A stretch of DNA of 64,000 bases from Pneumocystis sp. 'macacae' (GCA_018127085.1 CM030720.1:595619-659618), one strand, 5' to 3'; counted from the first letter of the stretch, positions 11,042 through 24,306 are shown. The notes: generated by a model not told the origin, from the letters alone. Numbers and translations: made by a program.

Positions 11042-14000
11042 ATGATGGAAGAATATGATCTTGAGCAAACAGTTAGAGAAAACCAGCGTATCAATATACT
11101 TATAGAGCTTTCTCTCGATGGAAAACTTAAGTGGCTAAGCCCTTCATGGAAGGATATTGTTGGGTATATATTTTTTTATTAAAATATTTTGAATAGTTAA
11201 GATATCTAGGATTGATTCAAAGCAAGCTCTTGGAAGACCTATATCTGATTTTTTAGTCGGAGATGATAATGTATTTTCGCGTGCTATTAATGTACTGTTG
11301 GAGGACGATTCGCATATTTTCAGAATTTATTTTAATGTTGTTACCAATTTATCACCTATTGATGAAATTGAAAGGGATATTTCTTTTATTTCCAATAATG
11401 AAGAAACTGCATCTTTTAAAAATAAAAATGAAGTTTCCTCCCGTAAAAAATTAACAGGGGTTCTTGAAATGGAAGGCCATGGTATACTTATTCGTGATAG
11501 ATTTACATCGAATGCTATACATGTAAGTTGTTTTATTAAATAAAATTATCTTTTTTATATTTATTTTAGACAATGTGGATAGCACGTCCTGTTATAGATA
11601 TTGAATCTATAGTAGTAAATTTTGATGAAGGACTTATTAAAACCCTTGGATTTGGCTCTCATGTTTTGTCTCATTTTTTAGAAGCATTAGCAAATGGAAA
11701 TCCCCAGAAAACAACATTACTTCCAGTTCTTTGTAGAATATGTGAACGCCAGATACAACCCTGGTTTTTTGAGAAACATACAGAATTGTGTACTGTACTT
11801 CATCGGACGGAATCTATTGTTCAAGAATGTCAGGATATTCTTCAAGATCATCGAAAAATTCTTGAGAATATTCTTAATCTTATTAAAGAAAATAAGAATG
11901 ATTCAAAAATTATTCTTGAATATAAAAATTATCCTATAAAATCTATACCAATAATCAATATTTTATCAAAAACTTCAGACTCCTTTTATTCACATGATAC
12001 TTATATTTCACAAATACGTCTTTTAGAGATGCTTATAGATTACTGTGAAATTGCATTGAAAATAAATTTACCGGCAGTAAAAAATGAATTTGCAGATATT
12101 CCTATAGATGAAATTCGTGTTCAATCTCCAGAGTCTCAGAAACGCATATCATTGATATATAATTGGTGTCCTCCTAATGTTGAAGATATGGGTTTATATC
12201 ATCTTTGTAAAGATACTAAAACATATATATCAGCCAAAGTTGATGCAGTATTACGTGTACAAAATATTATTCAGTATTCTGAAAGAATTCGTCAAGAACT
12301 TGACACTCAAGTTCAAAATATTATTGATGAGACTATACAGAAATTAGAAGAAGAAGTAATTTTGCCATCTGAAGAATCTGAATGTGAAACCGAAATATCT
12401 TTTCGACAAAAATATTATAATACAACAGGCGATTTTCTAGAGTCTTTGAAATCTTCATCAATGGAAAGAGAAAACAATGCCTCATTATTAACTATTCCTA
12501 AAGAATCACCAACTTTAAGAAATTTCAATTTGCAAAAAAGTTCTGAATTAAATACTATTGATAATAAGAATTATCTAAGACTTTCAGTAGTAAAAAATTC
12601 ACCACCTTTACTTACTTGTGATGACGTATCTTTACCGCTAGATCTTAAAAAAAAAAGTGGAATATATGGATCACCAAGACGTAAACCTTCTCCTGTCCGA
12701 TATGTTTCATCTCATAGACAAATTTCGCCACATAGGAATATATCGCCATCAAGAAGAGTTTCTTCTCTTAGTTCATCACCATTAAAATTTCACAGACATC
12801 ATTCATCTATATGTGACTTAACTCCTATTACATCTCCATTATTGTCATGTTCAGATTTTTCTCCTTTATGTGATCAGGTTACAAATTTTTATCAACGTTA
12901 TTGTTCTTATACATCTGATATAACTAACCGAATACCGCCACTATCACCAAAAATTGCATCAATAACACCTACAGTCCGGACTATTCCTTCAATTAAAGAC
13001 TTTGAAATTATTAAACCAATTAGTAAAGGTGCATTTGGTAGTGTTTATTTGTCTAAAAAAAAAGCTACTGGTGATTATTATGCTATTAAAGTCCTTAAAA
13101 AAGCCGATATGATAGCTAAAAATCAAGTAGTGAACGTACGTGCAGAACGTGCAATTCTTATGGCTCAAGGGGAATCACCATTTATTGTTAAACTTTTTTT
13201 TACTTTTCAAAGCAAAGATTATCTCTATTTAGTTATGGAATACTTGAATGGTGGTGATTGTGCGGCTCTTATAAAAGCGTTAGGAAGTCTTTCGGAAGAT
13301 TGGGCTAGGAAATATATTGCAGAAGTTGTTCTTGGATTAGAGTTTTTGCATAACAAGGGCATCGTTCATAGGTAACTAGCAAGTAAAGTAACTGTTTATT
13401 ATAAATTTATGTTTTTTTAGAGATCTTAAACCCGATAACCTTCTTATTGATCAACGAGGCCATTTAAAATTAACTGATTTTGGTTTATCAAGAATAGGTT
13501 TAATAAGACGACAACATAATGTTAACGATATTTCTAATGAATCTATCCTTGAACCTTTTGCTCTTCATTTATCAAGTTCTTCTCGTTCTACATCTTGTGA
13601 TTATGGAAATCAATCGTTTTTTTCTGCGAGTTTACTATCATTAGAATCTTCATTTCAAAATACAAATATATTAAGCTCTACAAATTTAAAAAAAAGCGAT
13701 TCACATATTTCTGAAGACCATAGTGATTTCGGTTTAAAAACTGAAGGAGATATATATAATATATCTAATTCATTCACCAAGTTCAATTTAGAAGAACATA
13801 AAAAGAATTTTCTTGAAGAAGATACTACAAGTTTTATTAGTAGCACTTCGAGTAGTTTTGGAACGTCTAATTTTCATTCAAATATTACTGTTCCTGTAAC
13901 AGGTCTTGGAAATCAACATTTTTTAAGTCTTTTTAATCCAAATGATACAACAAGAAAGTTTGTTGGAACTCCAGATTATCTTTCTCCGGAAACTATTAAT

Positions 14001-15795
14001 GGTAAAGACGAAGATGACTCTGGTGATTGGGTAATGATTTAAAATGTTTATGAGTTTTTGTTTAACATAAAATTAGTGGTCCTTAGGATGCATTCTTTTT
14101 GAATTTCTTTACGGTTATCCGCCATTTCATGGAAATACACCTGAAGAAGTATTTGAAAATATCCTTTCTAGAAAAATAGATTGGCCAGAAACAGATGATA
14201 TTATAGTTTCAAATGATGCAAAGGATTTAATGAATCGACTTATGTGTTTGGACCGGTCTCAAAGACTAGGATCTAAAGGTCCAGATGAAGTTAAGCGCCA
14301 TCCTTTCTTTTCTACTATAAACTGGAATACATTACTTGAAGATGATACCTCTTTTGTTCCTGTACCTCTAGATCCGGAGAATACTGAATATTTTGATACT
14401 CGTGGTGCAGTGCTTGAGAAATTTGATGATGATGTAGAAATTTCTAATATTCAAATTGATAAAAGCATGCCTGATTCATTAGAAACAGCTTTTCAGTGTG
14501 ATTCCAATATAAAAAATGAGTCAGTGTCTAAGAATTTATCTTCATATCCTCAAAATCCTATCTCGAATACTCAAAAACCAAATGAAGCATCTAGAACCGA
14601 TGATTTTGGCACATTTTTGTTTAAAAATTTAGAAGTTCTTGAAAAGGCGAATAAAGATGTTATTCAAAGATTACGTTCGGAACATTCGCTACAAGCTCCA
14701 CCTATTGCTTTGTATGTCGATACAGATTACCAAAAACATCGTCATAGATCAATTTCTACTATTATCCCTAAGGAATCTTCATCAACATCGCCAGCATCAT
14801 CAACTTCTATATTCTCTACATCTCCTAATTCTTTGATGACAAAAGTATCTCTTATTTCGTCATTTCCTGCTTCACCACTTAATTCGTTTTCATCTTTTGC
14901 TAAAGCTAGGAAACGTTTTTCTGCAAATATACCAATTTTAATGCTAAGAGATGAACATCCGAAAATCCTTAAACATACTAGGAATTCTTCATCTTCAAAT
15001 ATTGATGACTCGTTGTTTAATAAAGTAATTTTAAAAAACAGCACTACACGTCGTCGAAGTACAATGCCTCCAAAAATGAGGCCGTTTATTGTGAAAGGTC
15101 AGTCTGACAATACTTTTTTTTCGGATCCGTGTAGTACTACTAAAGGCAGTCAAGTAAATGAATTTTGGTCTTCTTCATCTGATAATGAGGAAATGAGAAA
15201 CAGTACACTTTTGAGAATACAAAGAAGACGTCCACATTTTAAACGACTTTCTGTATCTTTTTTGAATAATACTTTTACTAAGCCGTTAGATGTATTAGGT
15301 AACACTTTTAAGAATATTTGTTTATTTAATACTGATATTCTGAAGTATGCGAAAATAATCCTGTATCTAAGAAACTTTTAGAAACAATTTTAGAAAAACT
15401 TGGTTGTCGCATTGTTAGCGTGTCGGATGGAACAGAGGCTATTAGTTATACTAATGGCGATGTAAAGTGTATGTATTCATATTTATATTTCTATTTTCAT
15501 CTAATTTCTCTAGTTGATGTAATTTTTACTGGTATAATTATGCCGAGATGTATTTTTTTATCTTTCATAAAATAAACATTAATTTATTGTAGTATCTGGT
15601 ATCGATTTAGCTAAAATGATTGTCGAAAGTGAAAGTATTAATAGCACTACGCCAATTATAGCAATGCCTTCATTGATGGATAATATTTCAAGACCTAATT
15701 ATTTTGTTTCGCAACTAGAAAAGCCTCTCACCTTAACATCTGTGAAAAATGAACTGGAAAGGATTTGCAACTGGAAATATCAAGAAAGCTCTTAA
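11042..15795 (+). CDS. rim15: Rim15/Cek1-type protein kinase with PAS and receiver domains
   Basis: Large nutrient-signalling kinase of the Greatwall/Rim15 group, which acts through endosulfine and PP2A on quiescence. Layout: a PAS-like start ([16 protein letters not shown]); a Cys/His motif [20 protein letters not shown]; a long Ser-rich linker; then an AGC kinase with [29 protein letters not shown] across an intron and LTDFGLSR. About 150 residues are inserted before [12 protein letters not shown], as usual in this group. The kinase ends near [16 protein letters not shown], with further Ser-rich tail. A C-terminal receiver-like domain, [19 protein letters not shown] onward, is split by three introns. 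At its expected phosphoacceptor Asp it has Gly (IFTGIIMP, codon 15531-15533). About eight exons; the first ATG is 11042. Confidence 0.9.
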
Positions 15796-15979
15796 TTATT
15801 TTTATCAATTCTGATTCCTTTAAACATTTATAGATTCCTTTTAAATAATATATATGATTTTGCCTTTCCCCTTTTTTATATTAATTAACTTGTATTCTTT
15901 ATATTCATTTATCTTATCTGTTCTTTTGCTTTTTTTATTTATCTTGCTTAAAATTTCCTTTCGATAGCCAATCTAACAA

Positions 15980-17889
15980 ATGACTACTTTTAAGCTTCCT
16001 CTACTACGTAAACCCTTTGATCCATGGGGACCATTAGATACAATAGAAATTGATGAAGATATTCTTTATGCACCCTTCAGTAAGAGTGATAAATTGGGTA
16101 AAACTGCAGATTGGACATTAGATCCTTTAAGAGATGCTCGTGAACAACGACAACGACAATATGGACGATATAGAGGTAAAGCACAGATATTATGTATTTT
16201 TACAAAAGTTCTTAATAAATATCTTCATTTTAGAACAATATCAGACATATGGGGCAGGAGTAGCATCTATTTTTGCATATCAACATTCAGAAGATGAAAG
16301 TACATTTTCTATTGTAGACAACCGAACAGGAACAAAAACACGCCTTGGTAGCCGTTCAGGGTCTTTATTACGTGGTCGTGGAAGAGGAAGTTTACTACGG
16401 AGTCTAGGAAGAGGAAATCATTTTGGTAGGACAATTACAAGAGGATATTCAGATCCAGGAAGAAGTGTTCGTAATGGGTTTCAAACATCTAGAACAGCAA
16501 AACGGGTTGGATGGAAGGAGTACGATAAACCTCAACGACTTCGTGATGCCAGTGTGACAATTAGACATGACTGGCAATTATTAGAAGAAATTGAATTTAA
16601 TCGATTATCAAAACTTAGTTATGAAATGGATGATGGTATAGATTTGGAAACATATGGGTTTTTACGTTATTATGATAAATCATATGACAAGATTTCAACG
16701 AAAGCAGAGCGTTCTCTTCAGGTTATTGATGGTGTACATTATAATCCGACTACAACAGATGATCCGGTAATTCAAAAATTAGCTATGAATAATGAAGCAC
16801 GTGTGTTTATTATTGATTCTATACTTAGCCTTCTTATGTGTTCTCTTCGTTCTGTTTACTCTTGGGATATTATTGTAATTCGTGAAAGTGATAAACTATT
16901 TTTTGATAAAAGAGAGGGCGGGCCGTTTGATTATGTAACAGTGAATGAAAATGCAGTAGAGCCTCCATTAGAGGCAATTGAGGGTCAAAAAGAGACGATA
17001 AATACTCCTGCACAGTTATCTTTAGAAGCAACTTATATTAATCAAAACTTTTCACAGCAAGCCTTAAAAGGGCCTGATTCTGAAAAATATCTATTTTCTA
17101 ATCCTAATCCGTTTTATAATCCTGAAGAAGAAACTGAAGTTCTTGCACCTCGTGGATATAAATATAGAAAGTTTGATTTAGGTATTTCTAGAGATGGACC
17201 TGTTACTCTTATTTGTCGTACTGAGATTGATGCAATTGTAAAAAATCATTCTGGAGAGGATTTTTTTTGTTCAATTAAAGCACTTAATGAATTTGATCCT
17301 CGAGCTCAGGGTGCAGGAGGTTCACTAGATTGGAGATCAAAGCTTGATACTCAACGAGGAGCAGTTGTTGCAACTGAAATGAAAAATAATAGCTGCAAAC
17401 TTGCTAGATGGGCAATACAGTGTATTCTTTCAGGTTCTCAGCTAATGAAGCTTGGGTTTAATTTTTATAAGAAATATCATTATATATTAATATTTTTAGA
17501 TATGTAAGTCGAGTTAATCCACGAGATGTACAACGTCATGTTATTTTAGGTGTAGCTGGATATAAACCTAAAGAGTTTATTTTACAGATGAATTTAAGTC
17601 TTTCAAACGCATGGGGAGTTGTACGTACAATTATTGATTTATGTTTGAGTATGCCTGAAGGAAAATACGTTCTTGTTAAGGTAAAGCAGTTTGTTTTTTA
17701 TTTTTTTTATTTATTTTCAAAAGGACCCAAATAAAAGCATTATACGTTTATATAGTAACTTTTACAATATATACATATATATACATATAACTAACATATT
17801 TAATAGAAGTTCCATCTTCAACATTTGAAGAAACTAATGATCCTAATTTAGACGACCCACTTGTTTTTACTGATATAAATGATGAATGA
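15980..17889 (+). CDS. moe1: translation initiation factor eIF3 subunit d (Moe1)
   Basis: Cap-binding subunit of eIF3. It starts [20 protein letters not shown] and then carries [15 protein letters not shown]. After one intron (to about 16233) comes [20 protein letters not shown], then an Arg/Gly-rich stretch ([15 protein letters not shown]) typical of eIF3d. The large cap-binding core includes [60 protein letters not shown] and [20 protein letters not shown]. Further introns end near 17502, about 17724 and 17807; the protein ends [20 protein letters not shown] plus two residues. Unambiguous match along the whole length. It lies 185 bases downstream of the kinase gene on the same strand. Confidence 0.95.
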
Positions 17890-18059
17890 AGTTTTTAAAT
17901 AGTTTTTCTTTTTAATAAATTATGTATTTTAGTTTTTATAAAAATGTTATACATTTTCTATTATATTTTTTGTCATCGTTTTATTAACCGTTTATTTTTT
18001 TAAACATTTTTATCATTAATAAATTTATTTTTAAAAAAAATTAAAAATATACATAAATA

Positions 18060-20239
18060 ATGTCTTCTTTAGACTATTACCGTCCTTCTTATGATCATTT
18101 GGATGATCGTAAAAGACGTTTAACAGACAGAGATGAATACGGTAGTTTAATTGCCTATTTTTATTTAAAACTAATATTTAATAGATGATAGAAATCTACG
18201 GTCTAAATATGTTTATAGGGATTCTAACAGACGCCATAACAATGATCGTGTTCGTAGTAAGGATTCTGATGAATATATATACCGATATGATTTTTCACGA
18301 GATCATTGTAAGTTTTATTTCAGTCAAAGAATTATTAAGTGTTTTATTAGCATCTTATAAAAGGTTTTAGAAATATTGGATCTATACAGTATATATTTAT
18401 TGAAAATTAGAGCGGATCCATATACACTAAATTATTTAGTTTCATTTTCTGCTTTTAACGAATGGTATAAATCAACAAATACATCTACCGATATTATAGA
18501 AGATGAGATGTTTCAAAAATATGAAATATATAAAAAGGATCTCTATGCAAGACTTGCTAAGCCTTTTGTTTATGAACATATGGACTCACCATGGTTTAAA
18601 GAAAAATATTTGCCTGAATCTCGACAATTTATATATGAAAAAATTGTTGAAATCAAGAAATCAGCTCGAAATACCTTTATAAACATGCTAAATAGTGGAA
18701 AGCTCAATGAATTTACTATAGATAGTAATGAATCTGAATTAGATCATGAGCCAATATTAATAGAAAATATGATTCATATTTTTGAAGAAAGTTTTGATGA
18801 TAATTTAAAAACGTATAATAATGTTCTTTTAATTAAAAATATCACACCAAATGTTAGTTATACGGATCTTACTATGGTAAACTTTGTTTTTTTTTTTAGA
18901 TTGTTAAAGTTAATTTTAAAAGCTATTATCTGAATATCCTATTGTAAAAAATATTATATTATCAAATCCTAATCCTTTTCGTAATTTTTTGAGAGAGGCT
19001 TATGTTGAATTAAGTGATACAAATGGTGTTGAAAACTTAATTCAGGCTATCCAGAGTCAGAAACCTAACGAAAAGGCTGGTCCAATTACTGTTGTATTTT
19101 ACAGTTCATCATCTTGTCCAAGAAAAATATTATTGCCCCCTCTTATGAATACACCAAAAAACCTTTCTGAGGATTTAGAGTTTGCTATTCAGGCAGTTAA
19201 GAAATTAGATAAAAAGATAGACGAAAATTTAGATTTTACTGACGAAATTAAAGATTATATGGCTTCTGTTTTTTTAAATTCATCAGAAAATTTAAATGAT
19301 AATCTTTATATGGTAATTTCGATATATTTAATAACTTTCTAATATATTTTATAGACAAAAAAAACTTTAGATTTTTTAGTAGAATATTTGCGTAATGTTC
19401 ATTTCTTTCATTTTTATACTGTTAATGAATATGATTCGATTTATGAACTTAAAAAGCAGTTTCCAGGACAGTTTGTTAGATTATCTAATCGCCAAAATGA
19501 TCCTCAGTTTTCTTTTAAACAAGGTAACAGATTTTTAAATTGTATTGTTAATAATTTTTTAGAGTTATGGAGAACAAAATTTGTTGAAAAAATAAAATTT
19601 TTTTTGGAGCCAGATAAAGTAGATCTTGTAAAACTTGGAGCTAAACCTTTTGATGAAGCAGTGGAGTTTAAAATCGAATCACACATTAGACAAGAAGATG
19701 AAAAGAGATTTCGTTGTTCGGTTAATGATTGTAAAAAACTTTTTAAAGGTCCTGAATTTGTTAAAAAACATATTGAAAAACGACATTCAGAATGGTTAAA
19801 TGAAGCAAAAAAAGAAGTTAGTTTAGAATTCATTATGCATATAATCTAACATTGTTAGTTTACCCTTTTAAATAATTATGTTTTAGATGTATCTCGTGTG
19901 CTCCCTGTTGAAGCATATCCATATTTTTACCCAAATTTCCAAAAACATTCTTATGATAAGAATGTTTCGCATGTTATATCTAAAAATAACTTAGAATTTT
20001 TTGAAAAATCATCATCACAGTTACTCGCTCCTGGATCTTCATATTCTCAGTCTTTTTCATCTGAAAAAATAAATATGAATTATGATCAAGATATAAATAA
20101 TAAAAGATCTTTGTCAGGAAAAGGTCAGTATAATAAATCTAAAACTTTTAGCGAATACAAAGGAAGGGGAGATATATTATCAAAAAACTATAGAGACCTT
20201 GATAGTGTTGTAGACGAAACACCTGATTTAAATTATTAG
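18060..20239 (+). CDS. pir2: Ars2/Serrate homologue Pir2, RNA-processing zinc-finger protein
   Basis: Cap-binding-complex partner that directs nascent RNA to processing or decay. Six or more exons; introns end near 18184, 18370, 18926, 19354 and 19886. It begins with an Arg/Asp-rich low-complexity part (MSSLDYYRPSYDHLDDRKRR). The SERRATE/Ars2 N-terminal domain follows: ADPYTLNYLVSFSAFNEWY and EHMDSPWFKEKYLP. The single C2H2 zinc finger reads FRCSVNDCKKLFKGPEFVKK then HIEKRH, which is characteristic of the family. The C-terminus (VLPVEAYPYFYP, then Ser/Lys-rich) is loosely conserved. The divergent middle means the smaller exon borders are less certain than the family call. Confidence 0.85.
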
Positions 20240-20473
20240 ATACTAAATTTTTCTGTTATATAGCAAAATATTTATTCAGATTTTAATCATCATGCATACT
20301 AATAAATTTTGTTTATAAAAAATATATTAAAAAGCAAATTTAATTAGTACTATAGAACAATAGGAAATATTTGTAATTTTATTAATTAATTATTGTAAAT
20401 ACCTTATAGAACTTAATACAATTGCTATAGCAAAAAATATTTCCAATATTTGAATTATATTCACAATACTATT

Positions 20474-21844
20474 TTATTCTTCACCAAAGGACCATTTTGC
20501 ATTAATATCCCGTTCTAATCTAGTAATAGTATCAGTTTTTTTAATATTTGTGCTCTGCTTTTGAATCTCTTCCGATGATAGATAATCAAATATAGAACAA
20601 TGTATTTGGGTATATTTTTTATCTTGTACTATATTAGTAGATATTTTTTGAACTGGACTATCATCAGAAAATGAAAAATGAGTTTGTTCTGCATGAAAAA
20701 ATCTATTATTTGGTAAAATAGGGATTTTTCGACCAAATTCTGCATCTTCTAATGTTTGATTAGAAATATTTTGTATAGGTTTGTGAATAGGTGTTTGTTC
20801 ATTTTCATTCCAATTATTTACCATACAGCGTAAAGTTGTACCCTTTTTTGCCTTAGCTAATATAGCTCTTCTCTCTTCTTCAAGTTCTTTTTCAGTTGGT
20901 GTACTGAATTCAAAGTGTGTATATTTTGGATCTTTTTTTGGAATAACCTCGCATTTTTGTTGAAAGTTTGATTCGCTTAACATAATGTCTTCAACTTTGG
21001 ACACAATAGTATTATTTTTTTGATCATTTTTGTAAAGTTTGACAGATGTAGGCGTATCTTTCGTAACAAAAAGATCTTCATAAGGACGCAGAGAAGGTTT
21101 AGCTGATGAACGAGGTTGAACAGGGACCTGATGAAACTCCCTTGGAGGTTCTTCATGAGGTTCAAAAATTGATAATCTTTTCGACGGATTTTGCTGAAAC
21201 GATAAATTAATTTTTTGGTGAAATAAAAATAAAATACCTGATTTTTTTTAGAAGGCAAACTATTATTATTTTCTATAAAAGATAAGTTTAAAAGACACCC
21301 AATTATAATACTTGTACCTTTGTTCCTCATATAATAACATTGCTCTTTCCCCGTTTTAATAGGCCAAGTTTGTCTATGACTAATTATTTCAAGTTCTTTA
21401 AGAACTATTGATTGATCCCAAAAAACACGAATATGTGATATCTTTTCATCCTCATCGATTTCCATAATATATATCTGGGATATGTCAGATTCAAGTTGTT
21501 ATTATGAAATTAGTAAATACAAGTGGAAGATGAATTTTGCGATCAATGTAAAAATTGTCATCAAGTCCAGGAACAAGCCATGCTGGACCGTTAATAAATT
21601 GTATTTCTGAAAACACTTCAGAAATTAAACCCCTTTCTGCAATATGTAAATTAATTATTTCTTCTTTTGATTTAATTTGATTTTGATATTCGGTAAGCTG
21701 TAATAACACATTTTTACTCCCAAAAAAACTTATACACGTTGTTACATATGTTAAAATACATTTATTTGAAAATATTGATTCTGTAGGATGTCTAAAGAAT
21801 GCTTCATATACTTTTAAAATGGATTCTTTTTTTAATTGTTCCAT
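20474..21844 (-). CDS. NTF2-like fold protein, function unknown
   Basis: Four exons on the minus strand; the first ATG is at 21844 (MEQLKKESILKVYEAFFRHP). The introns sit near 21483-21528, about 21275-21320 and 21195-21238, and all three joins keep frame. The N-terminal half resembles the NTF2/SnoaL fold: LISEVFSEIQFINGPAWLVP, then EKISHIRVFWDQSIVLKELE across the first intron. The C-terminal half is polar with NPSKRLSIFEPHEEPPREFH and RRAILAKAKKGTTLR. It ends TRLERDINAKWSFGEE. I do not recognise a named gene. The fold call rests on the 'I-x-H-I-R-V-F-W-D-Q' strand, common in fungal NTF2-like proteins. Convergent with pir2. Confidence 0.65.
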
Positions 21845-22709
21845 AGGGTTTTGTTGATATTTACGTTTCGTAGATCGATATTTTAGATAAATCAAGTATC
21901 GTTATTACAGAAAAAATAGGTATTTTTATTTTTAATGTTCTTTAATATAATATAATATATATAAATCTCTAGTTATTTTTTTTACTTTTTTATTATGGAA
22001 TAAGATATTTTTGTATTTTTAAAAATATTTTTAGTTGCAGTTTTTTTAAATTTGTTTTAGGAATTTATTAAATGATATAAATATTTAATTTAAAATTGAT
22101 AACAAAAATTAAAACTTTTAAGAACTAAAGGGTATTATTTCTGTGGAATTACTTTAAATAATACATTTTAATTTTTTTTAATTTTATAAATAAAACAAAA
22201 ATAAATCTAACTATATTAATTTAGAAATAATAAGGATTATCAATTCAGTAACTAAGGGTTTAATACTTTAATTATTTTAAAATATGTATACTATGGATTT
22301 TATTTTTCTGTATAAAATTATAATATATATGAAAAAATAAAACATCATAGTACTATTTTTATTATTTGATATCAAATATATGTAAGGCACTTAAAGCTTA
22401 TATAATTATTAAAATAGAAAATACACTTATGTTAATTTTAAATAAAATGTTCGTATTAATATATTTGACACAAACATATTTTAAGATGTGAATAAATAAG
22501 TATTCCATAGATGTTTTGAAAAATAATGAATAAGGAATTATCTTTAAAAATATACTATACACTTTAAGTCTTATAAAAGTTCTTAGAACTAACTTTTAAT
22601 CAGAAATTAAGATTCTAAGATAAATGATATATAGTAATAATAATATCAATAACTGAATCGTAATTACATGAATGTTTTATTTACTATTAATAAAATTATT
22701 ACTTCGTGA
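21845..22709. other. AT-rich intergenic region
   Basis: About 0.86 kb between the head of the NTF2-like gene and the 3' end of lsm2. No open frame of note, no tRNA and no obvious repeat was seen. Confidence 0.5.
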
Positions 22710-23154
22710 TTATCGTTCATTTTTTTGACTTTGGATTTGAGCTTCTATAAAAAAATTAGTTAGAAAATATAACTAAGTATTATTTATATACCTCTACGAG
22801 TTGCATCCTCAAGAAGAGATGTGTCAACATTTTCAGAAGGTAAGTGAACATATCTAACAACACTTCCTCTAATAAACATATTTTTTACAGGACTCTATTA
22901 TTTGTTAATTGTTAGAAATAAATTTAAAATAATGAAATTTGCCAAATGTGGATATTTTAACTCTTCTAAAACTTGACAATCATCAATGCGTAGATTTAAG
23001 AATTGATCACAAGATTTTAGAATACCTTTGATAGATAAATCATTTTTTAATTCAACAACTACTTGTGTATCAATCTATAAATAAAAATGAGCTTTGAATA
23101 TTGTATATTTTTAAGAGTTTATACGAGTGTTTTAAAAAATGAGTAAAAAAGCAT
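22710..23154 (-). CDS. lsm2: U6 snRNA-associated Sm-like protein Lsm2
   Basis: Subunit of the Lsm1-7 (decay) and Lsm2-8 (U6 snRNP) rings. Four exons. Exon 1 is MLFYSFFKTL; exon 2 is IDTQVVVELKNDLSIKGILK plus SCDQFLNLRIDD (Sm motif 1); exon 3 has VKNMFIRGSVVRYVHLPSEN (Sm motif 2); exon 4 encodes EAQIQSQKNER. The exons were too short to show as one long frame. Joined length is about 95 residues, normal for Lsm2. The intron at 22895-22942 appears to start with GC rather than GT (GCAAAT...AATAG). Reading through it would add an in-frame stop, so splicing is required. Confidence 0.9.
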
Positions 23155-23751
23155 CCTCAAAAGTTAATCTTTTCTATTTTTTTATAAAAAGAAAGGTTTG
23201 TGTCTAACGATTTACTAAAAAAAGAATAACTCAATTATAAATAATTTTTAGGCTTAAAACGATATTTTTTAATAAGTTTTATTTAAAATATTTATTAAAA
23301 TATTTATTAAAATATTTAAAAATGTTTTTTACAAGTATTTTTATTTGTTGATCTTAAACTAATTACTTTGTAAAAAAGTCTATAATGCAATATTAATAGA
23401 ATATAATGTTTTTGAATATAATATTTTAGTTTTTGTTTTCCTACTGGACAATTTGCAAGTGTTTATAAAAACATCAAAAATCATATGATTTATTTTCTTA
23501 TTAAATATAGTGTATTCGCATTTATCACTCCTATAAAAAATATGAAAGTACAAGCGTTAAATAAAAAAATAATAGAATTTTTGGTCTACTTTTTTATACT
23601 AGAATTGCAAAATATACTTTATAATTATAAATATTAATTGAGTACTTATGTTTAAAAATGCTTAAAAATTTTAAAACATGATATTTAATCATAATTCATC
23701 TAAAAACAATAAAATATTAGTTTTTTGAAATATAGAAAATTTAAATACTAT
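23155..23751. other. AT-rich intergenic region
   Basis: Lies upstream of lsm2 and downstream of the thioredoxin-fold gene. It contains a short direct repeat of AAAATATTTATT units near 23285-23320. No gene was recognised. Confidence 0.45.
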
Positions 23752-24141
23752 TTATAAAAATATCTTCTCTGTAAGTACTTCTTTTAATTGACCGAGTTCG
23801 TTCGCGTTTTCTATATCATCAATATTCTAAAAGATAAATTAACATCCTAAAATTATAAAATAAAAAGCTCATTACGCCAATAATTTTTCCTTGCTTCACA
23901 ACTGCTGGAAGAGATTTTCCCTGGCTACATCGATACCAAAGCTCTTTTGCTTTTGGATTTGTTGCTAAATCAACTATTTCAAAGGGAAGCTGTGTCGTCT
24001 CCAAAAGAAATTGAAGACGCGATGTATTGCTTTGAATCTATTCAGTGTTATATAATACAAAGTAATTGCAAAAAATACAAATAATGATGTTGATGAAAAT
24101 GATGTATATAGTTGCAATTTCGTTTTTTCTGGATTATCCAT
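23752..24141 (-). CDS. SH3BGRL-like thioredoxin-fold small protein
   Basis: Three short exons give about 100 residues. The first is MDNPEKTKLQLYTSFSSTSL; after an intron ending near 24038 comes QSNTSRLQFLLETTQLPFEI, then VDLATNPKAKELWYRCSQGK and SLPAVVKQGKIIG. The third exon gives NIDDIENANELGQLKEVLTE. The order (strand, helix, 'PFE-x-V-D', cis-Pro 'LPAVV', 'G-x-I-D-D-x-E') is that of the SH3-binding Glu-rich-like/glutaredoxin fold. The CxxC redox pair is absent. The ATG is overlapped by the stop of an upstream 28-codon frame. Biochemical role is unknown. The fold call is inferred from the motif pattern. Confidence 0.72.
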
Positions 24142-24227
24142 TATTTTTTCAATTTTTCTTTATTTTCCTCTAAACTAATTAATATATTTTTAAATAATTC
24201 TTTTCTATTTATATTGTCTTTAGTCAT
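24141..24227 (-). CDS. upstream open reading frame, 28 codons
   Basis: A small frame reading MTKDNINRKELFKNILISLE and eight more residues ends in TAA whose last base overlaps the ATG of the SH3BGRL-like gene (sequence TAATGG). This geometry is that of a uORF that could allow reinitiation or lower translation of the main frame. Expression is not shown by the sequence alone, and AT-rich DNA makes short frames common. Confidence 0.3.
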   Translation of the reverse strand: MTKDNINRKELFKNILISLEENKEKLKK

Positions 24228-24306
24228 CCTGTTTTTTATTAATAAATATATTTAATAATCATTTTTATGAAATACTATTTATATTTTTTTTTAAGAGTCG
24301 GTCTCC

